A DNA stretch of 64,000 bases from Gemella sp. zg-570 (GTDB lineage Bacteria; Bacillota; Bacilli; Staphylococcales; Gemellaceae), in NCBI RefSeq assembly GCF_018866345.1, contig NZ_CP076443.1, forward strand, positions 62,001 through 126,000, written 5' to 3'. The translations under genes were made by a program, and so were the position numbers. This document shows, in pieces, positions 1 to 8,921 of this stretch. The notes beneath the pieces are model-generated. The model ran no database searches. It was not told the DNA's origin and saw only the letters and a program-made list of their open reading frames with translations. How positions within the stretch are numbered: the first letter of the stretch is position 1; every line of letters starts with the position of its first letter.

Positions 1-648
1 AGTTATTGCTCCACCAACCACAACGCAGTGAGCACCTGCATCTAGGGCAGCTCTTAACTCTTTTGGTTCATGTATTTTTCCTTCAGCTATAATCGGTATA
101 TTAACATTTGCTTTAATACTAGCTAGAAAATCTGGGTCGAATTTTTTAGAATCAGCTGTGTAAGGAGTGTAGCCATTCATAGTTGTACCTACACAATCAA
201 CACCAGCTTTTTCTGCATTAATAGCTTCTTCCAAATTAGAAATATCAGCCATAAGAACTACGTCTGGATATTTTGTCTTGATTTCTTTTATAAATTCATT
301 AACAGTTTTTCCATCGCCACGTTGTCTAAGAGTACAATCTAGGGCTATTATATCAGAACCTGCTTCAACAAGAGCGTCTACTTCTTCCATAGTAGCAGTA
401 ATGTACGAGTCGTAGCCTGGATATGATTTTTTTATAATCCCTATAACAGGTAGCTTAACATAGTCTTTAATTTGAACAATATCTACTATTCCTTGGGCAC
501 GTATAGCTATGGCACCAGCTTCTTTTGCTGCTTGAGCCATAAGCATCATAACGCCACCTTCTTTTCTGTATAGGGGTTCTCCTTCTAATGCTTGGCAAGA
601 AACTATTAATCCACCTTTTAAGTAGTCGAATAATTGTTCTTTTTTCAT
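1..648 (-). CDS. nanE: N-acetylmannosamine-6-phosphate 2-epimerase, C-terminus beyond window edge
   Basis: This enzyme converts ManNAc-6-P to GlcNAc-6-P in cytoplasmic sialic acid/ManNAc catabolism. The visible 216 codons start [13 protein letters not shown] and show the TIM-barrel strands of the NanE family: [30 protein letters not shown] and [12 protein letters not shown], ending at HCVVVGGAI where the window stops. Family members are about 225-235 residues, so little is missing. The ATG at 648 is preceded by AAAGGAT, which overlaps the stop region of the upstream permease. It is therefore the last visible gene of the ABC transporter operon, and its presence suggests that the transporter imports sialic acid or a ManNAc-containing sugar. 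Confidence 0.93.
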   Translation of the reverse strand, partial: MKKEQLFDYLKGGLIVSCQALEGEPLYRKEGGVMMLMAQAAKEAGAIAIRAQGIVDIVQIKDYVKLPVIGIIKKSYPGYDSYITATMEEVDALVEAGSDIIALDCTLRQRGDGKTVNEFIKEIKTKYPDVVLMADISNLEEAINAEKAGVDCVGTTMNGYTPYTADSKKFDPDFLASIKANVNIPIIAEGKIHEPKELRAALDAGAHCVVVGGAIT

Positions 649-651
649 ATT

Positions 652-1482
652 TTATCCTTTCACCGCTCCTAATGTAACACCTTGAGTAAAGTAATTTTGG
701 AAACAAATAAATACTATAATCATAGGTAAAGAAGCTAGGGTAGCTCCTGCCATTAGTAGTCCGTAGTCATTTGAAAATTCTTGACCTTGTGCTAAGGCTG
801 CAAGCCCAAGAGGTAGGGTAGACATTTCTGGTGTGTTAGAGAAGATTAATTGTGAGAAGTAATCGTTCCAACTAGAAATGAATGTAAATATTGCTAAGGC
901 TCCAATACCAGGTTTGATAATTGGTAGGGCTATATTAGTAAATGTTCTTAATTCACCACAACCATCTATTCTTGCTGATTCAAGTAATTCTTTCGGTATT
1001 GATTGAGAGAATTGACGCATTAGGAATACCCCAAACGGCCAACCAACAGCTGGTAAAATTAGAGCATAGTATGTGTTCATCAGACCAAATTCAGTAATTA
1101 AGTTTAATAAAGGAATTAATATTACTTGTTTTGGTAGTGCCATAGCGGCAACAAAAATCATGAATATAATCTTAACTCCAGGAAATTCTTTTTTAGCTAA
1201 AGCGTATCCTGCTAGTGCAGAAGTAGCACATACTAGAAAAGTAGTTGCTATTGATACAAAAACTGAGTTAAAGAACCAACGTAGAGTTAGTGGTGTGAAA
1301 AGTTTTGTATAGTTATCAAGTATAGGCTGGCTAGGCCACCATTCTGGCGGAATAGATATTGCAACATCTTGAAGTTTAAATGAACCTGATGCTATCCAGT
1401 AGAATGGGAATATAAAGAATACTGTCAAGCCTAGTAATATAATCATTGATACTATTTTAAAAATACTTATTTTCTCTTTCAT
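652..1482 (-). CDS. carbohydrate ABC transporter permease, MalG type
   Basis: This is an inner permease subunit of a CUT1-type sugar importer, 276 residues with about six membrane segments. The first lies at about residues 12-32. The cytoplasmic EAA loop is visible as ELLESARIDGCGELRTF, followed by ALPIIKPG at about residues 165-190, and docks the ATPase. The ATG at 1482 has a strong ribosome binding site (AGGAGGG). It lies 11 bp after the MalF-type permease and 3 bp before nanE, so all are probably co-transcribed. The substrate is not shown by the permease itself; sialic acid or related amino sugars are inferred from nanE. Confidence 0.93.
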   Translation of the reverse strand: MKEKISIFKIVSMIILLGLTVFFIFPFYWIASGSFKLQDVAISIPPEWWPSQPILDNYTKLFTPLTLRWFFNSVFVSIATTFLVCATSALAGYALAKKEFPGVKIIFMIFVAAMALPKQVILIPLLNLITEFGLMNTYYALILPAVGWPFGVFLMRQFSQSIPKELLESARIDGCGELRTFTNIALPIIKPGIGALAIFTFISSWNDYFSQLIFSNTPEMSTLPLGLAALAQGQEFSNDYGLLMAGATLASLPMIIVFICFQNYFTQGVTLGAVKG

Positions 1483-1493
1483 TATTTTCCCTC

Positions 1494-2402
1494 CTAATCG
1501 TTATCTGTTGATAGGAATTTGAATTGTAAGATAGATATAATTCCTATGACAATAGCTAAAATAATACCCATTGCAGAAGCAATACCATGGTCACCATTTT
1601 TGATTGCTGCTTCATAAACTAGGTACATGATTGTACTTGTTCCGTAGTTTGGACCACCAGCTGTTAAAAGTTGGATGAGTGCGAAACATTGGAAAGAGTT
1701 TATCGTAGTAACAACCACTATATAAAGTGTTGTTGGCATAATAAGTGGCCAAGTTATTTTTCTAAAAACTTGCCATTTAGTAGCCCCATCAATTTCAGCT
1801 GCTTCTAATAATTCTTTCGGCACGTTACCCAATGCTGCAACATAAAGTATGATTGGTTGGCCCAAAGAAGTAGTTATCAATATAGTGATAATTGCATATA
1901 GGGCTGTATTTGGATTCCCTAGCCAGTCAACATTTTTACTTATAATACCTGCTGAGTTAAATAGGTAGTTTAAAATACCATATTGTGGGTGATAAATCCA
2001 TGCCCAAACTACCGTAACAGAAACTACAGAAGAGATAGCTGGTATATAGAATACACCACGGAAGAATGACCTTACAGTTGCGTGTTTATTATATATTGTT
2101 ACCGCAACAAAAATCGAAACTAATACTACGATAGGAACTGCCACTGCAGTTATTATGACAGTATTAACTAAAGATTTCATAAAAGGTTCGTGAATAGTAG
2201 CCCCATTACTACTAAAAAGTAAGTCTGCATATTGTTTAAATCCTACGAAAACAGGATTTCGTTTAGAGAAACTGAATAGTGATAACTCAAGCCCACGAAT
2301 CATAGGAACTAAAACGAATGTAATAAAGAAAATACAAACAGGTAGGATGAACAAGTATGCACTATAATCTATGCGTTTTTTATTTACTGTTGCTTTTTTC
2401 AT
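1494..2402 (-). CDS. carbohydrate ABC transporter permease, MalF type
   Basis: This is the partner permease of the same CUT1 importer, 302 residues. It has a first membrane segment at about residues 14-35 and further segments to the C-terminus. The EAA loop reads KELLEAAEIDGATKWQVF and then TWPLIMPT at about residues 198-228. The start at 2402 follows AAAGGAG. It sits between the ATPase gene (34 bp upstream) and the MalG-type gene (11 bp downstream) in one leftward operon. The length and the order F-G fit MsmF/MsmG and SatF/SatG-like pairs, but the sugar cannot be read from the sequence. Confidence 0.93.
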   Translation of the reverse strand: MKKATVNKKRIDYSAYLFILPVCIFFITFVLVPMIRGLELSLFSFSKRNPVFVGFKQYADLLFSSNGATIHEPFMKSLVNTVIITAVAVPIVVLVSIFVAVTIYNKHATVRSFFRGVFYIPAISSVVSVTVVWAWIYHPQYGILNYLFNSAGIISKNVDWLGNPNTALYAIITILITTSLGQPIILYVAALGNVPKELLEAAEIDGATKWQVFRKITWPLIMPTTLYIVVVTTINSFQCFALIQLLTAGGPNYGTSTIMYLVYEAAIKNGDHGIASAMGIILAIVIGIISILQFKFLSTDND

Positions 2403-2436
2403 GTTGTCTCCTTTAAATTTTTAAAATTAGTTTTAA

Positions 2437-3546
2437 TTACTTTTCTAAAAGAATAGACAATTCTGTATCTACATCGAAGAAATGAGCTCTATTCATGTCA
2501 AGAGCAAATTTTATTTCATCTCCCATTTTAATATTTTGTCTAGAATGGACTATTGCTTTTATATCTTCCCCGTTAATTTCAGTATGAACAATATATTCAG
2601 AACCCAACAATTCAGCAACTATTACTTTTGAAGTTATTGTTGCATGGCTGTAAGTTTCTAAAACTAGGGGGTCATTAGAAATATTTTCTGGTCTAATACC
2701 TAAAACAACTTCCTTTCCTTCATAACCTTTTTCTATTAACTTATTACGCATAGCTTCAGGTATTTCAATAGCAGTATTCCCCTTAGTTATAAAGTTACCT
2801 TCTGATATTTTACCGTGTAGGAAGTTCATTGTTGGGGCTCCGATAAATCCAGCAACGAAAAGATTTTCTGGTTCGTCATAGATTTCTTTTGGTTTACCTA
2901 TTTGTTGAATGATCCCTTTTTTCATAACAACAATTCTGTCTGCCATTGTCATAGCTTCTGTTTGGTCGTGAGTTACATAAATAGTAGTAGCTCCAAGCGA
3001 GTTGTGAATTTTAATTATTTCAGCACGCATGTTTGAACGTAGTTTAGCATCCAGATTTGATAGTGGTTCGTCCATTAAGAATACTTTTGGAGAACGAACG
3101 ATAGCACGTCCTAGAGCAACCCTTTGACGTTGACCACCTGATAGAGCCTTAGGTTTTCTGTCAAGTAACTCTTCAAGCCCTAAAATTTTAGCGGCTTCTT
3201 CAACCTTAGCTTTTATTTCATCTTTAGGAACTTTTCTAAGTTTCAAAGCGAAAGCCATATTTTCAAAAACTGTCATGTGAGGATAAAGAGCGTAAGATTG
3301 GAATACCATGGCTATATCACGGTCTTTTGGTTCCACATTATTTACCAATTTGTCCCCTATGTAGAATTCTCCTTCAGAAATATCTTCTAAACCTGCAATC
3401 ATACGTAGAGTAGTAGATTTACCACATCCAGAAGGGCCTACAAAAACTATAAATTCTTTGTCTGCTACTTCCAGATTAAAATCTGTAACAGCAACAAAGC
3501 CGTTGTCATATTTCTTATAAATATTTTTTAAAGAAAGATTTACCAT
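2437..3546 (-). CDS. sugar ABC transporter ATPase, MsmK/UgpC type
   Basis: This is the ATPase of the CUT1 importer, 369 residues. Walker A GPSGCGKST is at 37-45, the Q-loop VFQSYALYP at 81-89, the signature LSGGQRQR at 135-142, Walker B VFLMDEP at 155-161 and the switch histidine in THD at 192-194. The C-terminal part (about 240-369) is the TOBE/MalK-like regulatory domain. The start has a CGGAGG ribosome binding site. Many streptococci share one distant msmK ATPase among several sugar transporters; here the ATPase is encoded with its permeases. Transcription probably starts from its own promoter at 3594-3622, separate from the binding-protein gene. Confidence 0.93.
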   Translation of the reverse strand: MVNLSLKNIYKKYDNGFVAVTDFNLEVADKEFIVFVGPSGCGKSTTLRMIAGLEDISEGEFYIGDKLVNNVEPKDRDIAMVFQSYALYPHMTVFENMAFALKLRKVPKDEIKAKVEEAAKILGLEELLDRKPKALSGGQRQRVALGRAIVRSPKVFLMDEPLSNLDAKLRSNMRAEIIKIHNSLGATTIYVTHDQTEAMTMADRIVVMKKGIIQQIGKPKEIYDEPENLFVAGFIGAPTMNFLHGKISEGNFITKGNTAIEIPEAMRNKLIEKGYEGKEVVLGIRPENISNDPLVLETYSHATITSKVIVAELLGSEYIVHTEINGEDIKAIVHSRQNIKMGDEIKFALDMNRAHFFDVDTELSILLEK

Positions 3547-3577
3547 AAAAACCTCCGATAATTATAAAATAGATTAT

Positions 3578-3630
3578 TTAATGTGTTAAATTTATAATAC
3601 CATGTTATAGGCATTTTGTAAAGCGTTTTA
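3578..3630 (-). promoter_or_regulatory. promoter and operator of the ATPase-permease-nanE operon
   Basis: Read leftward there is a -35 TTTACA (3617-3622), a 17-bp spacer and a -10 TATTAT (3594-3599). Directly downstream, over the expected transcription start, is the inverted-repeat-like element TTAATGTGTTAAATTT (3578-3593, plus strand). An AACG sequence abuts the -35, so the -35 lies in a cre-like AAAACGCTTTACA, but it is one base off the cre spacing. The binding-protein gene has the same arrangement at 5365-5409, which argues for co-regulation by one repressor. Confidence 0.75.
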
Positions 3631-3976
3631 TTTGTGATTTTTAAAATTTTAAAAAGCCGTATTAAGGTTATGGTAGAGATTTATAAAAAGATATTATTTT
3701 TTGCATATAAAATATTAAGAAGTAATTTAATATGTTAAATTACTCCTTATTTTTTTATGTATTTTTTAGTTATTTATAAAATTTTTTATATTGCTTATAA
3801 GATAAAAATTTAATTAATATTAAATTCATTATAATTATGACTGATAAAAAATATTTTTATTTTAAAAATTTTAACGCTAATTATTTTATTTTTTATTTTT
3901 AAAATATTTGTAGATATTTAATTGTAATATAAAAATTCGCAGAAACTAAATTTAAAATAAATTAGTTTATAAAAAA

Positions 3977-4002
3977 ACAGAAACTCAAATTTGAGTTTCT
4001 GT
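3977..4002 (-). terminator. terminator of the sugar-binding protein gene
   Basis: This is a perfect palindrome with arms ACAGAAACTCAAA and TTTGAGTTTCTGT, followed leftward by a run of seven T on the minus strand. It lies 10 bp past the stop codon of the binding-protein gene. Confidence 0.9.
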
Positions 4003-4012
4003 TTAATTTAAA

Positions 4013-5320
4013 CTATTTTGCTTCTTCAATAGTTTTGTTAGCGTCATTAACGAACTTGTCTAATCCTGCTTTAGGAGTAGAAGTTCCGTTAAGTACACCT
4101 TGAACCATATTGAACCATAGCGGACGCATTTTAGCAAATCCAGGTATAGTGTTGTAGTATGGACCAAATTGTGGTGTTAGGCTTTCAGCAAATTTAAGTT
4201 CTTCTGAATCGTAAAGACCAGTTTCACCAACTTTGGCTGAGAAGTTACCAGAAGCTAATAGAGTACGTTTACCCCAATCCTTATCATTAACCATGAAGTC
4301 TACGAATTTTTTAGCTGCTTCTGCTCTGTTTGCATCTCCATTATCGAAGATAGCAGGACCAGCAACTAGGTATTCATAAGTAGCTTTTCCGCTGTTGTTA
4401 GGGAATGGTAAGAATTTAAAGTTAAATCCAGATGCATGCGATGATGATATCCCTGGTGAGAATAGGATAGTAGAAGCTGCTTGTCCAGATTTGAACGCTT
4501 CTAATGCGTCTTTAGCTTCAAGGGCAACACCTTGTCCTAAAAGACCTTCATCATAAGCTTTTTTAACCCACTCAAGCCCTTTAACACCTTTTTCATCGTT
4601 GATAGTGTATTTAGTTACATCTTTATCTGTAATCCAAGAACCGTAAAGGTTAGATACGAATGCACGTGGGCCTTGGTCGCCTGCTGCTGATTTAGTGTAG
4701 AATAAAGCAGGAGTTATACTTGGGTCTTTTTCCTTAACAGCTTTTAAGAATTTTTCGTATTCTTCAACTGTCCAGTTACGTCCTTCTTTTTTAAGCGGTA
4801 ATAAATCAGTAACACCTAATTTATCTGTAAGGTCAAGGTTAACACCCATTAAGAATGGAGCAACACCTTGTGGATATAGGTACACTTTGTCTTTATAGCT
4901 AGATGCATTTACTGCAGCTGGAGCTAATTTAGACTTGTCAATATTATCGAATGGCACTAATAAATCTTTTGCTGCCCAAGCAATTACACGCCCAGGAGCG
5001 TCATATATGACATCTGGAGCTGTTTTTGATTGGATAGCTGTTTCGATTTTAGCTGGTCCATCAGTAAACTCAATTTTTTGATAGTTTACTTTAATATTTG
5101 GATATTTAGCTTCAAAAGCTTTGATTAATGCTGCGTCATATTCCTCTGTTGTTTTAAATTCACTGTCTTTTGTGAATTGAGGGAAGTTCCAGTATGTAAT
5201 CTCAACTTTTGCATTAGGGTCAGCGGCTTTTTTATCATCTTTTTTTCCACCTACACACCCTGTAAGTAATACAGCTGAAGCAGCAGCTGCAGAAATAATT
5301 TTTAAAAATTTTTTACTCAT
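4013..5320 (-). CDS. sugar ABC transporter substrate-binding lipoprotein
   Basis: This is the extracellular solute-binding protein of the CUT1 importer, 435 residues from MSKKFLKI. The lipobox is LLTGC, with the lipidated cysteine at residue 22, followed by a lysine-rich linker and a family 1 binding fold (start of mature domain KVEITYWNFPQF). The reading frame is open further upstream, but the ATG at 5320 has the strong site AAAGGGGGC at the right distance, so I chose it. It is transcribed from its own promoter and terminated separately from the ATPase operon. That would allow a higher level of binding protein than of the membrane subunits. Confidence 0.93.
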   Translation of the reverse strand: MSKKFLKIISAAAASAVLLTGCVGGKKDDKKAADPNAKVEITYWNFPQFTKDSEFKTTEEYDAALIKAFEAKYPNIKVNYQKIEFTDGPAKIETAIQSKTAPDVIYDAPGRVIAWAAKDLLVPFDNIDKSKLAPAAVNASSYKDKVYLYPQGVAPFLMGVNLDLTDKLGVTDLLPLKKEGRNWTVEEYEKFLKAVKEKDPSITPALFYTKSAAGDQGPRAFVSNLYGSWITDKDVTKYTINDEKGVKGLEWVKKAYDEGLLGQGVALEAKDALEAFKSGQAASTILFSPGISSSHASGFNFKFLPFPNNSGKATYEYLVAGPAIFDNGDANRAEAAKKFVDFMVNDKDWGKRTLLASGNFSAKVGETGLYDSEELKFAESLTPQFGPYYNTIPGFAKMRPLWFNMVQGVLNGTSTPKAGLDKFVNDANKTIEEAK

Positions 5321-5364
5321 AAACTGAGCCCCCTTTAGATATATTAAGATAAAAATTATTGCAC

Positions 5365-5412
5365 TTAACGTGTTAAATTTATAATAGCACATTATTCAAA
5401 AAATGTAAAGCG
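5365..5412 (-). promoter_or_regulatory. promoter and operator of the sugar-binding protein gene
   Basis: Leftward -35 TTTACA (5404-5409), 17-bp spacer, -10 TATTAT (5381-5386), then the operator-like TTAACGTGTTAAATTT (5365-5380) covering the transcription start. This matches the element at the ATPase operon base for base except at two positions, including the AACGC in front of the -35. Confidence 0.78.
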
Positions 5413-5576
5413 TTTTTAATAATATTTTTTAATTGAATTACTAATTTTTAATTATTTATATTTTTTTATGAAAGCGTAGAAAAAAGTATTAGAAATTTCC
5501 TTTACAAATATATTCTAAAATGATAATATTATATTGATTATTTATAGGTGTTTACTATACATTCGGTGGTGATATA

Positions 5577-6284
5577 ATGAAAAAATATGAAAAAATTATT
5601 AATAATATAATTTTAAAAATAGAAAGTGGCATCTTCAAAGAGGGTGAACAAATATATACAGAAAAAGAAATAAAAGATATTTATAATGTTAGTAGTACAA
5701 CTGCGGTTAGGGTTTTAAATGACTTAGTAAGCAGCGGTTATATTTATAGGGTTCAGGGCAGGGGAAGTTTTGTTTGTAAAACCCTGGTAAATAAAAAAAT
5801 ATATTTTACAGAAAATAATAATTTTAAATATTATTTCAATCCAAAAAATATAGAAAAATCTAAGGTTCTTTCAGCAGAGATAATAGTTGATGAAGAAATA
5901 TGTACAAAATTTTTAAAAATTAAGCCTCAAAAATTACTAAAAGTAAATCGTGTAAAATATATTGATACTATTAATTGGGCCTATCAAGTAAACTATATAC
6001 CCATAAAATATCTTCCTAATATTGATACGGAAAATTTAGAAGATTTTAGTGAATTAGCAACTATGATTAGAAATAAATATCGTATAGATATTCATAAAGA
6101 AAAATTTAAAAAAACTATAAGTGTTACGGTAGGTCTTCCTAAAGAAGTAAAAGACTTGATTGCACCTGATAATGAACCGTGTTTTGAATTTGACAGACAA
6201 ACATTCTTACCAAACGGAAAAATTTTTGAATATGTAAAAATTTATATTAACTACAAATATTACAAAATAGAAATACATGATTAA
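5577..6284 (+). CDS. GntR-family transcriptional regulator with UTRA domain
   Basis: This 235-residue regulator has an N-terminal winged helix (about 1-68; EKEIKDIYNVSSTTAVRVL and GYIYRVQGRGSFV are typical GntR/HutC motifs). A UTRA-type effector domain follows (about 80-235), which usually binds a sugar phosphate or other small metabolite. The ATG follows GGTGGTG. It is transcribed divergently from the sugar-binding protein gene, so it is the obvious candidate to bind the shared operators at 3578, 3727 and 5365. The effector is unknown; ManNAc-6-P or GlcNAc-6-P would be a reasonable guess from nanE. The gene is unusually rich in AT, as expected for a regulator in this genome. Confidence 0.88.
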   Translation: MKKYEKIINNIILKIESGIFKEGEQIYTEKEIKDIYNVSSTTAVRVLNDLVSSGYIYRVQGRGSFVCKTLVNKKIYFTENNNFKYYFNPKNIEKSKVLSAEIIVDEEICTKFLKIKPQKLLKVNRVKYIDTINWAYQVNYIPIKYLPNIDTENLEDFSELATMIRNKYRIDIHKEKFKKTISVTVGLPKEVKDLIAPDNEPCFEFDRQTFLPNGKIFEYVKIYINYKYYKIEIHD

Positions 6285-6293
6285 ATTAATTAA

Positions 6294-6322
6294 GCAGAAA
6301 TAAATATTTATTTCTGTTTTTT
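6294..6322 (+). terminator. terminator of the GntR gene
   Basis: Hairpin GCAGAAATAAA / TTATTTCTGT with a 3-base loop, followed by a T run, 10 bp after the stop codon. Confidence 0.85.
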
Positions 6323-6387
6323 CTTTTCTATTAATAGTAAATTTAATATGTTATAATAAAAAAGTATTTTTGAGTGAGGTGGTTATT

Positions 6388-7023
6388 TTGATATTAGAAA
6401 AAGGTAGTCAGGTTAGCGGACTTGTTACAGAAGTTTATAACTATGGCATGTTTATAGAGTTAGAAAATGGAGAAAAAGCCTTGTTGCCTAAGGAATATAT
6501 GTATATTTCTAAAAAGAAGAAGCTAACAGAAATTTTTTCTGTGGGTTATAATATTTCTGCTAAAATACTTTCTAAGAAAAAAGGTTATTTTGTTCTGACC
6601 CAAAAAGAGATTAAGCAGGATGAAAAAACTGATAAAAAAAATAATAATATAATAGAAGAAAAAAATAAATCTATTAAAAAAACTACTCTGGCTAAAAGCA
6701 ATATTAAATCTCAAAAAAAACAGGATAAGACGGCAAAAGAAAAAGTTAAAAAAGAAGAAATAAAACAAGATAAAAATAGTCCTAGCCTAAAGGATTTAAA
6801 AAAATTAACAACAATAGGTAATATAAAAATATCCCTTCAAAAGAAAAATTCCATTACAAAATTAGCAGACGAAAAAAAATTAGAAAATAAAGAAGAAAAA
6901 GTTTTTTTACCTATTCCAGAAAATTTTGTTGAGGATATAGTAGCAAATTATGAAAAAAGACTTGAACAATTAGAAGAGGTAAAAAACAGGATAAAAGAAA
7001 GTGGGTGGCTAAATGAAACTTAA
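6388..7023 (+). CDS. S1-domain RNA-binding protein, YabR-like
   Basis: The N-terminal 65 residues form an S1/OB fold (EKGSQVSGLVTEVYNYGMFI, then ENGEKALLPKEYM), which is typical of YabR and other general RNA-binding proteins. After it comes a lysine-rich, low-complexity linker (about 70-150) and a charged helical tail. I chose the TTG at 6388 because GAGGTGG sits 7 bp upstream; an in-frame TTG at 6370 lies before that site. The stop overlaps the start of tilS by 11 bp, so the two are translationally coupled. In Bacillus, yabR also lies shortly upstream of tilS-hpt-ftsH, which supports the assignment. Confidence 0.82.
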   Translation: MILEKGSQVSGLVTEVYNYGMFIELENGEKALLPKEYMYISKKKKLTEIFSVGYNISAKILSKKKGYFVLTQKEIKQDEKTDKKNNNIIEEKNKSIKKTTLAKSNIKSQKKQDKTAKEKVKKEEIKQDKNSPSLKDLKKLTTIGNIKISLQKKNSITKLADEKKLENKEEKVFLPIPENFVEDIVANYEKRLEQLEEVKNRIKESGWLNET

Positions 7024-8335
7024 TATCTTATGGAATAAAAATGATAAGCTAGGCCTTGCCCTTTCTGGCGGAGTAGATTCAGTAGTTTTATTTCATCTGC
7101 TTATTGATAAATATAAGGATAGCTACAAGGAACTTGTGGTCTTTCATATAAATCACGGTCTGCGTACAGAATCTTATAAAGAAGCTACTTTTGTAGAAAG
7201 TCTAGCTCAAAAAAATAAGGTAAAATTTTATAAAAAAGAATTACACCTAAAAGAAAAATCAAAAGAACAGCATATTTCCGAAGAAATGCAAGCTCGCTCT
7301 TTACGTTATCAAGCCTTTGAAGAATTTGCTGGACTTGAGAATGTAAGTAAGCTAGTAACTGCCCACCACAGAAATGACTGTGTAGAAAATATTATATTAA
7401 GACTATTCTCAGGTAGAACCATAGATTACAGATTATCAATAGAAGAAGCTACTATTATAAATAATATTGAAATTTTAAGACCCATGCTAAATATATCCAA
7501 GCAAGATATAGAAAAATATGCAAGTCAACACAATATAAAATTTTATCAGGATATGACTAATTTTGATACAGACTATACAAGAAACTATGTTAGGCACAAG
7601 ATAGTTCCCCATCTAGCAGCTATTAACAAGGGTGCTGAAGAAAATTTATTAGAATTTGCTACTTATTACAATGATTTGAATGATTTGGTTAGGCTTAACA
7701 CCTTATCTAAATTCATACCCCACATCAATAAAATTAATGATAGCAAATACCAAATTAATCTAGCGGATTTTGATATTTTACATAATATTGAAAAATATTT
7801 TCTTATTAACTATATTATCAACGAAAAATTTAATAATTTTAATGTCAGCAGGCGGGCAATATTTACAGCCTTAAAAAATTTAGCTAGTAAAAAAGCTAAT
7901 ATTAGCCTAGATTTAAAAGAAAATATTAAATTAATCAAAGAATATCAAAGTATAAGTGTATGTAAAATAGAAAAAAAATGTTATAATAATAGGATAGAAA
8001 TTTTAGCTAATGACATCTACGATGGATTTAGCTGTGATTTTGGAGATTATAAAATAATTATAACAAGAGATAATAATAAGGCTGAACTTGGTTTTAACCA
8101 AAGTGATTTACCACTCTTGCTTGCACCTAAGCAGGATGGAGATACTATAAAAAGAGGGAATATACACAAAAAGATTGCTAGAATTTTTATAGATGAAAAA
8201 ATCCCGAAAAGTCTAAGGGATAGGTTGCCAGTTGTTAAAAATAAGGAGGGGCAGGCTCTGGGTGTTTTGGGTATTGGTAGTAAAATAAGTAAAAACAGCA
8301 AATACGATTATTATTTAAGATTGTTGAAAGGATAA
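7013..8335 (+). CDS. tilS: tRNA(Ile)-lysidine synthetase
   Basis: TilS modifies C34 of the CAU-anticodon tRNA(Ile) to lysidine, which allows AUA decoding and is essential in most bacteria. The 440-residue protein has the PP-loop LALSGGVDSVV at residues 15-25, VFHINHGLR, VTAHHRNDCVEN and RNYVRHKIVPHL, all family hallmarks. The C-terminal third carries the tRNA-binding domain. AUA is a frequent codon in this AT-rich genome, so this enzyme matters here. The start overlaps the S1-domain gene, and hpt follows after 3 bp. Confidence 0.96.
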   Translation: MKLNILWNKNDKLGLALSGGVDSVVLFHLLIDKYKDSYKELVVFHINHGLRTESYKEATFVESLAQKNKVKFYKKELHLKEKSKEQHISEEMQARSLRYQAFEEFAGLENVSKLVTAHHRNDCVENIILRLFSGRTIDYRLSIEEATIINNIEILRPMLNISKQDIEKYASQHNIKFYQDMTNFDTDYTRNYVRHKIVPHLAAINKGAEENLLEFATYYNDLNDLVRLNTLSKFIPHINKINDSKYQINLADFDILHNIEKYFLINYIINEKFNNFNVSRRAIFTALKNLASKKANISLDLKENIKLIKEYQSISVCKIEKKCYNNRIEILANDIYDGFSCDFGDYKIIITRDNNKAELGFNQSDLPLLLAPKQDGDTIKRGNIHKKIARIFIDEKIPKSLRDRLPVVKNKEGQALGVLGIGSKISKNSKYDYYLRLLKG

Positions 8336-8338
8336 ATA

Positions 8339-8914
8339 ATGAAAAATTTAAAAAGAGATATTGAAAAAGTATTATTTAGCCACGAAGAAATAGTTCTCGC
8401 TTCTAAAAGAATAGCAGAACAAATAATGGAAGATTATAAAAATTCTGAGCAAGAGCCTGTTTTATTGTGTGCATTAAAAGGTGCTATGCCCTTTATGTCT
8501 GAACTAATCAAGCATATAGATATACACATAGTTACAGATTTTATAGATGTAGCAAGTTATCATGGTGGAACATCTTCAACAGGGAGTATTATTTTGAGAA
8601 AAGACGTAACTATGGACTTAGAAAATAGAGATGTTATAATTGTTGAAGATATAGTAGATACTGGTAGAACTTTAAAACATCTTATGACATACTTAAAGGA
8701 AAGAAAAGTTAAGAGTATAGCTTGTGCTTCTTTAGTAGACAAACCAGAAGCAAGATTAGTAGAAGTTAATGCAGATTATATAGGAGTTGAGTCACCGAAT
8801 GAATTTTTAGTAGGTTTTGGTTTAGATTATGAAGAAAAATACCGCAACCTCCCCTACATAGGTGTCTTGAAACCAGAAATATATACTGTAAAAAATAAGA
8901 TAGAAGGAGATTAG
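8339..8914 (+). CDS. hpt: hypoxanthine-guanine phosphoribosyltransferase
   Basis: This purine salvage enzyme makes IMP or GMP from hypoxanthine or guanine plus PRPP. It has 191 residues with the PRPP-binding loop VIIVEDIVDTGRTL at about 99-112 and CALKGAMPFMSEL at about 44-56. It is encoded between tilS and ftsH, the conserved order in Firmicutes. The ATG follows AAAGGAT. The gene ends 7 bp before ftsH, whose ribosome binding site lies inside its last codons. Confidence 0.96.
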   Translation: MKNLKRDIEKVLFSHEEIVLASKRIAEQIMEDYKNSEQEPVLLCALKGAMPFMSELIKHIDIHIVTDFIDVASYHGGTSSTGSIILRKDVTMDLENRDVIIVEDIVDTGRTLKHLMTYLKERKVKSIACASLVDKPEARLVEVNADYIGVESPNEFLVGFGLDYEEKYRNLPYIGVLKPEIYTVKNKIEGD

Positions 8915-8921
8915 CTACTCT

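Larger units (their letters stand above)
3547..4012. other. intergenic region with a third operator-like palindrome
   Basis: This 466-bp stretch has no gene that I can support. It carries the promoter of the ATPase operon at its left and the terminator of the binding-protein gene at its right. At 3721-3744 it holds a perfect 10-bp inverted repeat (AGTAATTTAA, loop TATG, TTAAATTACT). That repeat contains TTAATATGTTAAATTA (3727-3742), a near copy of the operators at 3578-3593 and 5365-5380. It could be an auxiliary operator or simply a hairpin, since a T-rich tract follows it on the plus strand. The rest is AT-rich with no pattern I recognise. Confidence 0.5.

Noticed and set aside
3610-3632. 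Classical CcpA cre sites at the two sugar-transporter promoters
   Set aside because: TGTAAAGCGTTTTAT has the right flavour, but one extra base between the half-sites breaks the cre consensus. I kept only the description as cre-like.
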